64,000 bases of DNA from Simiduia sp. 21SJ11W-1 (GCF_024138675.1 NZ_CP090959.1:1829501-1893500); one strand, 5' to 3'; counted from the first letter of the stretch, positions 26,759 to 35,866 are shown. Translations and numbers: made by a program. Notes: generated by a model not told the origin, from the letters alone.

Positions 26759-27142
26759 TTGGACAAAAACATGAAAATCCTGATTGTTGATGACTTCTCG
26801 ACCATGAGACGCATCATCAAGAACCTGTTGCGCGACCTGGGGTTTAGCAATACACAGGAAGCCGACGATGGAGCAACAGCGCTGCCGATGCTTAAGGCCG
26901 GCGACTTCGATTTCCTGGTAACAGACTGGAACATGCCGGGCATGACCGGCATAGAACTGCTAAAGCAAGTGCGGGCCGATGAAAAGCTGGCATCGCTACC
27001 TGTACTGATGGTTACCGCTGAGGCCAAGCGCGACCAAATCATCGAAGCGGCCCAGGCGGGTGTCAGTGGCTATGTGGTTAAACCCTTCACTGCACAGGTA
27101 CTCAAAGAGAAGATCGACAAGATTTTTGAGCGTGTGGGATAA
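26759..27142 (+). CDS. cheY: Chemotaxis response regulator CheY
   Basis: 127 residues, a single receiver domain with D11-D12, phospho-acceptor Asp56 and VVKPF lysine. [17 protein letters not shown] is CheY wording. I favour a TTG start at 26759 because CGGAGG stands 5 bases before it and MDKNMK aligns with the longer start of E. coli CheY; ATG 26771 would have the ribosome site 17 bases away. Phospho-CheY binds FliM to reverse rotation. cheZ follows. Confidence 0.95.
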   Translation: MDKNMKILIVDDFSTMRRIIKNLLRDLGFSNTQEADDGATALPMLKAGDFDFLVTDWNMPGMTGIELLKQVRADEKLASLPVLMVTAEAKRDQIIEAAQAGVSGYVVKPFTAQVLKEKIDKIFERVG

Positions 27143-27165
27143 CACAGACAGTATCAAGGGTGCCC

Positions 27166-27942
27166 ATGGAAAGCCAAGTGGACCAGAAGGCCAATCAGGA
27201 ATTTGTGGCTGAGTTACGCGATTGTGCAAAAGTGCTCATCGAAAAGCTTGAGGGCGATAAGTTCGACGAGGCCTCCCAGCTCATCGAGCAAATTATCGCA
27301 AGCCGCGACCGTCACCTGTTCAATAATGTAGGCAAGCTTACCCGCGGCCTGCATACGGCAATCAGAAGTTTCAATATCGATTCGCCCATTTCACAGGATG
27401 AAAGCCTCACAGATGCGAGCGATCGCCTCAATTATGTGCTGCGTCTTACCCAGGATGCGGCCAATAAAACCATGGATAAGGTAGAGGCCTCGGCCCCGAT
27501 AGCCATGGATCTAGGCAACGAAGCCCGCGCCTTAAAGGCGCAGTGGCAGGCGCTGATTCGACGCGAACTGAGTGCAGACGACTTCAGGGATTTATACCAC
27601 CGCATTGAAACCTTTCTGGATCAAATGGAAACCGGGGCCGGTGCGTTGAACGCCAATTTGCAAGACATCATTCTTGAACAGGGCTATCAGGATCTCACAG
27701 GCCAGGTACTCAAAAAGGTGATGGACCTCGTTGCCGAGGTAGAAGGCAGCCTGGTGGATTTAATGCGCATTGCCGCGCAAGTAGAAGAAATTACAGGAAT
27801 TCAAAAGCCCGTCGATAACATAGATGCCAAAGAGCCGAAAGGTTCCGTAGGCGAAGGTCCACAAATTCATGCCGACAAGCGCGAAGATGTGGTTTCAGGC
27901 CAAGACGACGTGGACGATTTGTTGTCCAGTCTCGGCTTTTGA
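27166..27942 (+). CDS. cheZ: CheY phosphatase CheZ
   Basis: 258 residues, mostly long helix. The active-site segment DLTGQ carries Asp176 and the catalytic Gln180. The last 13 residues (QDDVDDLLSSLGF) are the CheY-binding tail, nearly identical to that of E. coli. I chose ATG 27166 (AAGGG 5 bases upstream) over GTG 27160. It shortens the CheY-P signal. Confidence 0.95.
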   Translation: MESQVDQKANQEFVAELRDCAKVLIEKLEGDKFDEASQLIEQIIASRDRHLFNNVGKLTRGLHTAIRSFNIDSPISQDESLTDASDRLNYVLRLTQDAANKTMDKVEASAPIAMDLGNEARALKAQWQALIRRELSADDFRDLYHRIETFLDQMETGAGALNANLQDIILEQGYQDLTGQVLKKVMDLVAEVEGSLVDLMRIAAQVEEITGIQKPVDNIDAKEPKGSVGEGPQIHADKREDVVSGQDDVDDLLSSLGF

Positions 27943-27974
27943 TGAGTTACGGCTGCCAGTTTAAGGAGCGCTGA

Positions 27975-30233
27975 ATGGGTTTTGGCGATGACGAAGATAT
28001 CTTGCAAGACTTCCTGGTGGAAGCAGGGGAGATATTGGAAAAATTGTCGGAACAGCTCGTTGAGCTGGAGCGTCAGCCAGATGATAAAGATCTGCTAAAC
28101 GCTATATTCCGTGGATTCCATACCGTAAAAGGCGGTGCGGGCTTCCTGCAGCTTGGCGCCATGGTAGATTGCTGCCACGTCACCGAAAACCTGTTCGACA
28201 TACTGCGCACCGGTAAACGCGCGGTTACCCCAGAGTTAATGGACGTCGTGTTACAGGCGCTCGATGCCGTAAATCTGCAGTTTGATCAAGTACAGCAGCG
28301 CGAATCCCCAACGCCTGCCAGCGCCGATTTGATTCATCAGCTAGAGCGGCTGGTAAACCTTGAAGATTTAAACGATCCGGCACCAGAGCCAGCAGCCCCC
28401 GCGCCGCAAGCGCAGGCCCCGGAGCCAAGCGCTGAAACCACCAAGGGCGCGCCCGGTGAAGACATTACCGATGCCGAATTCAATGAGTTGCTCGATGCAA
28501 TCGACCCGCCCGGCACGGCTGCCGCTGCAGCGCCGCAGGCAGCCCCGGCTGTCGGTGGTGGCGACGATATAACCGACGATGAATTTGAAGCGCTGCTCGA
28601 TGAGTTGCACGGGCAGGGCAAAGGCCCGAGCGTGAAGGCTGCGCCCGCGCCTGCACCCACACAGGCCTCTGCCTCGGGTGATGAAATAACCGAAGATGAA
28701 TTTGATGCATTGCTGGACCAGCTGCACGGTAAGGGAAAAGGGCCGGGTAAAGCGCCTGCTCCGGCTGCGCCTGCACCGTCTGCTGGCGGTGGCTCGGGCG
28801 AGCTGATTACCGATGATGAATTTGAAGCGCTGCTGGATGAGTTGCACGGCAAAGGTAAAGGGCCAACTGCAGCGGAAGCCGCAGCGGCAGCCGCGAGTGC
28901 TAGCCCGGCCGCACCAAAACCTGCGCCTGCGGCCAAGCCTCAAGCGCCAGCCCCAAGCCCCAAGCCGGAACCGGCAAAAGCTGCACCTGCTGCCAAACCA
29001 GCTACCGGGCCCGCAACCCTTGTGGCAAAGCCTGCTGCCAAAGATGTAGCACCGCCACCGGCAGCGGAAACAACCGTACGGGTAGATACCCAGCGCCTGG
29101 ATGACATCATGAACATGGTGGGCGAACTTGTGTTGGTACGTAACCGGCTTGTACGTTTGGGGCTTAACACCAACGATGAAGCGCTCAGCAAGGCGGTCAG
29201 CAATCTGGATGTGGTCACCGCGGATTTACAAACCTCGGTGATGAAAACCCGCATGCAGCCCATTAAGAAAGTATTCGGGCGCTTCCCACGGGTGGTACGC
29301 GATTTGGCGCGCACCCTTAAGAAAGACATCAACCTTGAACTGCAAGGCGAAGAAACAGACCTGGATAAAAACCTGGTTGAGGCACTGGCAGATCCGCTTG
29401 TGCACCTGGTGCGCAACTCGGTAGATCACGGTATTGAGTTGCCCGATGTGCGCGAATCCAAGGGCAAGCCCCGGGTAGGTAAAGTGATACTCGCCGCCGA
29501 GCAAGAGGGCGATCATATTCTGTTGTCTATCACTGATGACGGCGGCGGTATGGACCCGGAAAAACTGCGCGAAAAGGCCGTGGAAAAGGGCATTCTGGAT
29601 GAAGACGCCGCCCAGCGTCTTTCAGATCCCGAAGCCTTCGCGCTCATTTTTGCACCGGGTTTTTCCACCAAAACCGAAATTTCCGATGTGTCTGGCCGCG
29701 GTGTGGGCATGGATGTGGTGAAAACCAAAATCACCCAGTTAAACGGCTCGATAGAGATTCAATCAAAGCTGAATGAAGGCACCCGTATCATTATCAAGGT
29801 GCCGCTCACGCTAGCGATTATGCCAACTTTGATGATTATGCTTGGCAAGCAAACTTTCGCCTTGCCACTGGTTAGCGTGAACGAAATATTCCACATGGAT
29901 CTTACGCGCATTAACGTGGTAGACGGCCAGGAGTGCGTAACCGTGCGTGAAAAAGCCGTGCCGGTTTTCCACCTCAAGCGCTGGCTAATAAAAGGCGGCA
30001 AGCGCGAACAGCTTAAAGAGGCCCATGTGGTGATTGTAAACGTAGGCACGCAGCGGGTAGGTTTTGTGGTGGATCAGCTTATTGGCCAAGAAGAAGTGGT
30101 TATCAAGCCGCTGGGTAAAATGCTGCAGGGTACACCCGGCATGGCAGGCGCCACCATCACAGGGGATGGCACCATCGCCTTGATTCTTGATGTGCCGAGC
30201 ATGCTGAAACGGTACGCCGGCCAGAAAAGGTAA
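27975..30233 (+). CDS. cheA: Chemotaxis histidine kinase CheA
   Basis: 752 residues. Hpt domain (~1-105) with phospho-acceptor His49 (FHTVKGGAGF). A long Ala/Pro linker (~135-355) carries four copies of a D-E-F-x-A-L-L-D motif, given separately; no ordinary P2 domain can be seen. Then the dimerisation domain (VDTQRLDDIMNMVGELVLVRN), HATPase (VRNSVDHGIE, DDGGGMDPEKL, SGRGVGMDVV) and the CheW-like regulatory domain to the end. It senses receptor state through CheW and phosphorylates CheY and CheB. Confidence 0.96.
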   Translation: MGFGDDEDILQDFLVEAGEILEKLSEQLVELERQPDDKDLLNAIFRGFHTVKGGAGFLQLGAMVDCCHVTENLFDILRTGKRAVTPELMDVVLQALDAVNLQFDQVQQRESPTPASADLIHQLERLVNLEDLNDPAPEPAAPAPQAQAPEPSAETTKGAPGEDITDAEFNELLDAIDPPGTAAAAAPQAAPAVGGGDDITDDEFEALLDELHGQGKGPSVKAAPAPAPTQASASGDEITEDEFDALLDQLHGKGKGPGKAPAPAAPAPSAGGGSGELITDDEFEALLDELHGKGKGPTAAEAAAAAASASPAAPKPAPAAKPQAPAPSPKPEPAKAAPAAKPATGPATLVAKPAAKDVAPPPAAETTVRVDTQRLDDIMNMVGELVLVRNRLVRLGLNTNDEALSKAVSNLDVVTADLQTSVMKTRMQPIKKVFGRFPRVVRDLARTLKKDINLELQGEETDLDKNLVEALADPLVHLVRNSVDHGIELPDVRESKGKPRVGKVILAAEQEGDHILLSITDDGGGMDPEKLREKAVEKGILDEDAAQRLSDPEAFALIFAPGFSTKTEISDVSGRGVGMDVVKTKITQLNGSIEIQSKLNEGTRIIIKVPLTLAIMPTLMIMLGKQTFALPLVSVNEIFHMDLTRINVVDGQECVTVREKAVPVFHLKRWLIKGGKREQLKEAHVVIVNVGTQRVGFVVDQLIGQEEVVIKPLGKMLQGTPGMAGATITGDGTIALILDVPSMLKRYAGQKR
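28455..28865 (+). repeat. Four-fold peptide repeat in the CheA linker
   Basis: In frame with cheA, copies start near 28455, 28557, 28677 and 28797. Core wording: ITDAEFNELLDAID, then ITDDEFEALLDELHG, ITEDEFDALLDQLHG and ITDDEFEALLDELHG; the last three end GKGKGP or GQGKGP. Ala/Pro spacers of 18-25 residues separate them. The core resembles DEIDALLHG of FliM. Confidence 0.9.
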
Positions 30234-30304
30234 ACCATGTGGGGGTTGGCAGTTGAGACAGAGTCCATTCCTATAAACGCCCGCCCGGTTGTGGGTGGCC
30301 ACCT

Positions 30305-31324
30305 ATGACCATCAAAGTACTTATTGTTGACGATTCCAATTTCTTTCAGCAGCGCCTGAAAGAAATTATTGGTGCCCATGCGCAGTTAACGGTGGTGGGT
30401 GTTGCCGCCAATGGGCGCGAGGCTATAGAGAAGGCCAATGCCTTAAAGCCCGATGTCATCACAATGGATTACGAAATGCCCATGATGGACGGCGTCACTG
30501 CCGTGCGCCAAATCATGCGCGATCGCCCAACACCTATTTTGATGTTTTCATCGCTCACCTATGAAGGTGCGCGCACCACCCTTGATGCCCTTGAGGCAGG
30601 TGCAGTTGATTTTTTGCCAAAGAATTTTTCGGAAGTCTCAAGCGATTCTGAAACCCTCAAGCAAAAACTCTATCAAAAGATCATTGCCATCGCTCGGCCA
30701 AAAAACCAGGCGCCTGTGCCTGCTGTGCCCGCGGCCAAGCCCCAGGTACCCCTTAAGGGCCGCATAAAGTTGGTGGTGATCGGCGCTTCAACCGGAGGCC
30801 CGCTGGCGATTACCGATGTGTTAAAGCGGCTGCCGGCAAGCTTTCCTGTGCCCATTTTACTGGTGCTCCACATGCCGGAAAATTTTACCCGCGCATTTGC
30901 AGAGCGGTTAGATAAGCAGTGCGAAATATCGGTAAAAGAGGCAGCCACAGGTGATGTAATGCGCCCGGGCCTTGCACTGCTTGCGCCAGGGGGCAAGCAA
31001 ATGATTCTGGAATCGCCCGCCGGCAGATCTGTGCAAATTATCGAGGGCGATGATCGGGTAAATTATAAACCCTGTGTTGATATTACCTTTGCCAGTGCGG
31101 CAAAGGTGCGCGGCGATACGGTGCTTGGCATAGTGCTCACGGGCATGGGCAGCGACGGTAAAGACGGCGCGAAATTACTGAAGCGCGCAGGCGCACGGGT
31201 ATGGACGCAAGATGAAGCCAGCTGTGTTATCTACGGCATGCCCCAGGCCGTGGTGCGAGAAGGCCTTTCAGACCGTGTGGTGAAACTGCGTGAAATGAGC
31301 CAGTTGATGGTAGAGGAGCTCTAG
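30305..31324 (+). CDS. cheB: Chemotaxis methylesterase CheB
   Basis: 339 residues. Receiver domain with Asp55 (MDYEMPMMDG), a short linker, and a methylesterase domain with catalytic Ser in GASTGGP, His in LHMPENF and Asp in GMGSDGKDG. It removes methyl groups from chemoreceptors. The partner CheR is not in the window. A single base separates its stop from motC. Confidence 0.96.
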   Translation: MTIKVLIVDDSNFFQQRLKEIIGAHAQLTVVGVAANGREAIEKANALKPDVITMDYEMPMMDGVTAVRQIMRDRPTPILMFSSLTYEGARTTLDALEAGAVDFLPKNFSEVSSDSETLKQKLYQKIIAIARPKNQAPVPAVPAAKPQVPLKGRIKLVVIGASTGGPLAITDVLKRLPASFPVPILLVLHMPENFTRAFAERLDKQCEISVKEAATGDVMRPGLALLAPGGKQMILESPAGRSVQIIEGDDRVNYKPCVDITFASAAKVRGDTVLGIVLTGMGSDGKDGAKLLKRAGARVWTQDEASCVIYGMPQAVVREGLSDRVVKLREMSQLMVEEL

Positions 31325-31325
31325 T

Positions 31326-32066
31326 ATGGATGTGCTCTCAATCATTGGCGTGATCATAGGGTTTGCTGCATTACTTGGCGGAAACTTTCTGGAGGGCGGC
31401 ACCTGGACAAGCCTGCTCAACGGCCCTGCGGCAATTATTGTGATTGGTGGCACAGTAGGGGCCGCCATTTTACAAACCCCCAAGGCGCGCTTGGCGCGTT
31501 CATTGCGCTTGTTGCCCTGGGTGCTTAGCCCGCCCCCCACGCCCTTTGGCGAAGGCGTAAGGCGCGTGGTGAAGTGGGCTTTGGCTGCCAGAAAAGAAGG
31601 TTTACTGGGGTTGGAGTCACTATCTGAAACAGAGCGCGACAGCTTTTCACGAAAAGGCCTGCAACTGCTGGTGGATGGCGCAGAGCCTGAAGATATCCGG
31701 CGGGTATTGGAAAACGACCTGATTCTACTTGAAGGGCGAGATGTAGACGCCGTTAAATTTTATGAAAGCATGGGCGGTTATGCGCCCACTATTGGTATTC
31801 TGGGTGCGGTAATGGGCCTGATTTCCGTGATGCAAAACCTTGCCGACCCCTCGCAATTGGGCCCCGGCATTGCGGTGGCCTTTGTGGCCACGATATACGG
31901 AGTAGCTCTGGCGAACCTGTTGCTGATACCCATCGCCAATAAACTTGCCATGTGTGTGCAGGAGCAAAGCCGTTACCGCGAGCTGCTGCTCGAGGGCATT
32001 GTTGCCATCGCCGAGGGTGAAAACCCCCGCGCCATTGAGATGAAACTCAATGGCTATGTGGTGTAA
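31326..32066 (+). CDS. motC: Stator protein MotC (MotA family)
   Basis: 246 residues with four membrane segments (~3-20, ~32-50, ~148-170, ~182-202). The cytoplasmic loop includes the FliG-contact region. The wording (VLSIIGVIIGFAALLGGNFLEGG; GILGAVMGLISVMQNL) matches the MotC type that pairs with MotD beside cheB in Pseudomonas. The coupling ion (proton or sodium) cannot be read with confidence. Confidence 0.92.
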   Translation: MDVLSIIGVIIGFAALLGGNFLEGGTWTSLLNGPAAIIVIGGTVGAAILQTPKARLARSLRLLPWVLSPPPTPFGEGVRRVVKWALAARKEGLLGLESLSETERDSFSRKGLQLLVDGAEPEDIRRVLENDLILLEGRDVDAVKFYESMGGYAPTIGILGAVMGLISVMQNLADPSQLGPGIAVAFVATIYGVALANLLLIPIANKLAMCVQEQSRYRELLLEGIVAIAEGENPRAIEMKLNGYVV

Positions 32067-32080
32067 GGGCGCAACGTCAC

Positions 32081-33145
32081 ATGCCTCGCAGACGCCCGGC
32101 CCAACTGGCAGTAAACCACGAGCGTTGGCTGGTGTCTTACGCGGATTTCATCACGCTACTGTTTGCGTTTTTTGTTGTGATGTATTCCGTATCGCAGGTA
32201 TCGGAAACCAAATACCGCGTGCTTTCAGATACCTTAGTGAGCACATTCAAGTTCCAGTCTCAAACAATCAACCCCATTCAGGTAGGGCAGCCCAGTTTAA
32301 GTAGCGACCCGTCAGTTATAGACACCCAATCACCAAAAACCGGTGAAGAGCAGGGCGATGGTGCCTTTCAGCAAGACACAGATTTGCCACACATGGCAGA
32401 AAACCTGCGCACAGCGCTTTCAGATTTAATTGAGCGAGATCTGGTAGATATTAAAAGTAATGAATACTGGTTGGAAATCGCCCTTAACAGCAATGTGTTG
32501 TTTGGCTCTGCCAGTGCCGACCCAAGCCGCGATGCGCAATTAATTTTTGCGGAAATTGCCAAACACTTAACCGGCGCCGAAAACCCCATTCAGGTTGAGG
32601 GCTATACGGATGACCAGCCCATTCGCACAGACCGCTTCCCCAGCAACTGGGAACTTTCAGCCGCAAGAGCCAGTGCAGTAGTGAAACTGCTCCAGCAGCA
32701 AAACATTGCACCCGACAGGCTGTCTGCCGTAGGTTACGGTGAGCACCGGCCCATAGCCGACAACAGCACAGAGGCAGGCCGTGCACAAAATCGCCGGGTA
32801 TCGCTGATGATCGCCAAATCGAGCCTGGCGCGGCCAGAAAAAAGCCTGATCGATGCACTCGATGATTTTTCCGGCAAGGGTGACTTTACAAACCCTGGAG
32901 CCCAAATCCTGCCAAAGGATTTATCAGGCACGGATAATGCATCGCCAAATAATGATGACCTGCAGCCCGCAACGGCAGAAGGTGACAATGGCGCTGGTGC
33001 ACCGGCCAATTCAGGGCCTTCAGAGGAAGGGCACCTAACCACAAGGCGCGGCCTACAGGCTATCAAGCTTGAAAGCGGCGGCATTTTATTTACCAGTGAT
33101 CCGGCGCGGCTGGAACAAGCACAAGAGCAAGAGCAAAATAACTGA
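32081..33145 (+). CDS. motD: Stator protein MotD (MotB family)
   Basis: 354 residues. One membrane helix (~19-38) with the essential Asp22 in SYADFITLLFAFFVVMYSV, a plug/linker (~60-110), and an OmpA-like peptidoglycan-binding domain (~130-245, with GYTDDQPI and RAQNRRVSLMI). A tail of ~90 residues rich in Asp, Asn and Pro follows, longer than usual. It anchors the stator to the cell wall. Starts 14 bases after motC. Confidence 0.92.
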   Translation: MPRRRPAQLAVNHERWLVSYADFITLLFAFFVVMYSVSQVSETKYRVLSDTLVSTFKFQSQTINPIQVGQPSLSSDPSVIDTQSPKTGEEQGDGAFQQDTDLPHMAENLRTALSDLIERDLVDIKSNEYWLEIALNSNVLFGSASADPSRDAQLIFAEIAKHLTGAENPIQVEGYTDDQPIRTDRFPSNWELSAARASAVVKLLQQQNIAPDRLSAVGYGEHRPIADNSTEAGRAQNRRVSLMIAKSSLARPEKSLIDALDDFSGKGDFTNPGAQILPKDLSGTDNASPNNDDLQPATAEGDNGAGAPANSGPSEEGHLTTRRGLQAIKLESGGILFTSDPARLEQAQEQEQNN

Positions 33146-33206
33146 ACGCAAGGCATGCGGAGCTAAATATTTAGTGTCATAAAATTGACGAAACGGTGAT
33201 TAAAGC

Positions 33207-34001
33207 GTGGAAATCTGGAGTGTAGCAAATCAAAAAGGTGGGGTAGGAAAAACCACCACAGCGGTATCGCTTGCAGGCTTGTTAGGAGAGCAGGGCAAGC
33301 GGGTATTGCTGGTTGATTTAGATCCGCACGGCTCACTGTCCAGTTATTTTGGCTATGATCCCGATCAACAAGAGCAGGGCACATACGCCCTGTTCCAGCA
33401 AAAAGACACCCTGGCCGCAGCGGCCGTTCAGGCGCTGCAGGTGAGCACGTCTATGGACAATGTGGCGCTGCTGCCAGCTTCAACGGCGCTTGCCACGCTT
33501 GAACGCCAGGCCATTGGCCGCGATGGTATGGGGTTGGTGGTTGGCAAAGCCTTAAAGTTGATCCAGCAAACAGTTGATGTTGCAATAATTGATAGCCCGC
33601 CATTGCTGGGTATATTACTTGTTAACGCCCTGGCCGCCTGCGATAAGCTGGTTATTCCGGTGCAAACGGAATTCCTGGCGCTAAAAGGCCTGGAGCGCAT
33701 GACCCACACGCTGGCCATGATGTCGCGCTCGCGCAACAAGTCTGTGGGTTTCTCCATTATTCCCACCATGTACGATCGCAGAACCCAGGCCTCTGTGGCC
33801 AGCCTTCGCCACTTGCGCAACCATTACGGCGATGACGTATTCCCGGGGCGCATACCGGTAGATACTAAGTTTCGCGATGCCAGCAAGGCGGGGCTTTTTC
33901 CACACCAGTTCTCCAACGACAGCCACGGCGTGGATGCCTATCGCCAGTGTGTTAAGTGGCTACAAGGCCTGAACGCAGGCTCTCTGGAGCAGGTGTCGTG
34001 A
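33207..34001 (+). CDS. parC: ParA-like ATPase ParC, polar chemosensory array positioning
   Basis: 264 residues, GTG start. Walker A KGGVGKTTT (10-18), DLDPHGSLSSYFG and IDSPPLLG mark a Soj/ParA type ATPase. Between motD and a parP-like gene it matches ParC of Vibrio and PA1462 of Pseudomonas, which place chemotaxis arrays at the pole. A 12-base palindrome CTAAATATTTAG lies 33 bases upstream (33163-33174). Confidence 0.9.
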   Translation: MEIWSVANQKGGVGKTTTAVSLAGLLGEQGKRVLLVDLDPHGSLSSYFGYDPDQQEQGTYALFQQKDTLAAAAVQALQVSTSMDNVALLPASTALATLERQAIGRDGMGLVVGKALKLIQQTVDVAIIDSPPLLGILLVNALAACDKLVIPVQTEFLALKGLERMTHTLAMMSRSRNKSVGFSIIPTMYDRRTQASVASLRHLRNHYGDDVFPGRIPVDTKFRDASKAGLFPHQFSNDSHGVDAYRQCVKWLQGLNAGSLEQVS

Positions 34002-34003
34002 GC

Positions 34004-35833
34004 ATGGGGGCTGCGCAAAATTCCGTGGCTGACTATCTGGCTGAACTGCTGGAAGAGCCACAAGAGACGCTAGAGCCGCTAGACCCACAAAAGTCTGGTG
34101 TTGATGCTGAAACCACAAGCAAAGATGCACTGGCGCGTAAATCTGAACTCGGGCCTGCATCAGGCGCGCAGGCTTTATCTGAATCCGCAGCAGAATTTGA
34201 CCTGGAATCAGTAATAGACTCGAAAACAACAGCCCATCAAAGCGCCGAAGAACCGCCTGCGGCCAACCCCACAGAAAATGCGACTGGCAGTGGGCTGATT
34301 GATCAGAGCACAGGCCCTGGCGCGCCAGCAGCCAGCGCCCCCCAGCAAGATATAACCCCTGAGCTTGATCTGGCGCCAGCCCGTAAAGAGCCCTCAGAGC
34401 ATAAGGAGCCCTCAGCGCATGAAGAGCCCTCAGCGGGTAAAGAGCCCTCAGCGGATAAAGAGCCCTCAGCTAGTAAAGAGCCCTCAGCCCCCGAAGAGCC
34501 CCAAGTGAATCAAGAGCAGGCTTCTGAATCTCGAACAGCACCGCCAACCCAACTGGATACCAGTCCGGCTGTTAACCTTGAGCCCATTGCAGGTGCAGCA
34601 GTCACCGGTGATGCGCTTGTTGTTGATCTTGCAGAACAGGGGGTGCAAGAGGCGCCACTGCCAGAGGCCGAGCTTCGGGCGGCTTCAGCCCCGGCGTTTA
34701 AAGCGCCGGAGCCGGCATTAGAACAAGCGCCTGCATTAGAACAAGCGCCTGCATTAGAGCAACAGCCTGCAATAGAAAAAGAGCCTGAACCAACCCAAGC
34801 ATCGGAACCAAAGCCTGCCCCAAAGGCTGAGCCCAATGCGATAGCGCAGCCCCCAGCAGAGGCCACCACGCAATCTGGGCGCGATAGTCAGCCAGAGCCG
34901 CAATCAAAGCCCACACCTGCAGATGCGCCAATGGCGGATGACAAGCCGGAGCAGGCAGCACCTGAACGGCCACTGAGGCACGCTGGGCACGGATTTACTG
35001 CAAGCGCATCTGGCCAGAGCCGGTATCAGCCAGATCTATCATCAACAACCGGCGGTACAGCCAACAGTCAGGGGCCTGCGCCTGTGCAACCCACCCCTGC
35101 ACAAGATGCTTGGGCGGTTAAGCAAGAGCGAGACTTGGCAGAGGTTGATCGCGAGCGCCTCAACCGCCTGTTAAGCAGCGCGCGCCCCCAGTCTGCGCCT
35201 GCTGGGCTGAAAACGGTGCCGCAAGAACCCGAGGTGGTGCCAGTAACGCCCGCGCCGCAGCTAACCCCTAGTAAACCAGCGCCGGTTGAGGCGCCGCCTG
35301 CTGAGCCGCAGCTTGAGGTTGAGCCTCACATTGAGCAGGCGCTACTTGCAGATACCCAATGGCACGAAAATGGCCGGCCCCAGTGGGCGCAAGAGCGTTT
35401 TGATGTGCTGCTGTTTAAGGTTTATGGCCTCACCTTGGCTGTGCCCTTGGTGGCACTTGGCCAAATCCAGCCTATTACCGATGAGCTAACGCCCTTGTTT
35501 GGGCAGGCAAAATGGCTGATGGGCTTGCAGCCTACCCCCGTGGGGCGAATTAAAACGGTCAACACCGCCTTGTTTGTGATGCCCGAGCGCTACAACCCGG
35601 AATTCTTGGAAACAGCCAAATATGTGGTGTCTATTCACGGGTTGGATTGGGGGCTGGCGGTAGATTCCGTACAGCAGCCTAAATCGCTAGATCCAGACGA
35701 CGTGAAATGGCGCGCAAGCCGCGGCCAGCGCCCGTGGCTTGCGGGCACCATCAAGGCCCATATGTGCGCCCTGATAGACGTTGCCAATATGGGGCAAATG
35801 CTGGCGGCATCAGACAAGAATCACCGGGGTTGA
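34004..35833 (+). CDS. parP: ParP-like protein: long disordered N-terminus plus CheW-like domain
   Basis: 609 residues. Only the last ~145 (from about 463, ERFDVLLFKVYGLTLAVPL to the end) form a CheW-like domain, the AIF part that in Vibrio ParP binds CheA. The other ~460 residues are Ala/Glu/Pro/Ser-rich, apparently disordered, and contain two sets of hexapeptide repeats. In Vibrio the Pro-rich N-terminus of ParP binds ParC. I chose ATG 34004 (AGGTG 8 bases upstream), two bases past the parC stop; GTG 33998 is possible. This copy looks longer than the ParP proteins I know. Confidence 0.85.
   Translation: MGAAQNSVADYLAELLEEPQETLEPLDPQKSGVDAETTSKDALARKSELGPASGAQALSESAAEFDLESVIDSKTTAHQSAEEPPAANPTENATGSGLIDQSTGPGAPAASAPQQDITPELDLAPARKEPSEHKEPSAHEEPSAGKEPSADKEPSASKEPSAPEEPQVNQEQASESRTAPPTQLDTSPAVNLEPIAGAAVTGDALVVDLAEQGVQEAPLPEAELRAASAPAFKAPEPALEQAPALEQAPALEQQPAIEKEPEPTQASEPKPAPKAEPNAIAQPPAEATTQSGRDSQPEPQSKPTPADAPMADDKPEQAAPERPLRHAGHGFTASASGQSRYQPDLSSTTGGTANSQGPAPVQPTPAQDAWAVKQERDLAEVDRERLNRLLSSARPQSAPAGLKTVPQEPEVVPVTPAPQLTPSKPAPVEAPPAEPQLEVEPHIEQALLADTQWHENGRPQWAQERFDVLLFKVYGLTLAVPLVALGQIQPITDELTPLFGQAKWLMGLQPTPVGRIKTVNTALFVMPERYNPEFLETAKYVVSIHGLDWGLAVDSVQQPKSLDPDDVKWRASRGQRPWLAGTIKAHMCALIDVANMGQMLAASDKNHRG
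34385..34501 (+). repeat. 18-bp tandem repeat inside parP (KEPSxx)
   Basis: Six and a half copies of an 18-base unit with constant GAGCCCTCAG, each encoding Lys/Glu-Glu-Pro-Ser plus two variable residues (EHK, AHE, AGK, ADK, ASK, APE). The near-identical DNA shows recent expansion by slippage, in frame. Confidence 0.9.
34715..34768 (+). repeat. 18-bp tandem repeat inside parP (ALEQAP)
   Basis: Three copies of an 18-base unit (GCATTAGAACAAGCGCCT), the first two identical and the third with two changes, encoding ALEQAP-ALEQAP-ALEQQP. In frame, so it lengthens the linker without breaking the gene. Confidence 0.88.
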
Positions 35834-35838
35834 ATTAG

Positions 35839-35855
35839 TGCCAGTCCGACTGGCA
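35839..35855. repeat. Hairpin between parP and cheW
   Basis: Perfect 7-bp stem TGCCAGT/ACTGGCA with a 3-base loop, 6 bases past the parP stop. No T-run follows. Its right arm supplies the TGGCA of the sigma-54-like site. Confidence 0.55.
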
Positions 35856-35866
35856 TAGAAGCTGCT
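35851..35866 (+). promoter_or_regulatory. Possible sigma-54 promoter of cheW
   Basis: TGGCAT-N5-CTGCT with a 12-base GG-to-GC step; one base off in each box. Predicted start near 35877, 52 bases before the cheW ATG. It overlaps the hairpin just upstream, as at fliL. Confidence 0.5.

Noticed and set aside
26680-26760. Sigma-28 promoter ahead of cheY
   Set aside because: TAAA is present but no GCCGATAA-like box follows at about 15 bases.
34385-34501. Direct repeats considered as a CRISPR array
   Set aside because: Units are contiguous with no spacers and lie in frame inside parP; they are a coding tandem repeat.
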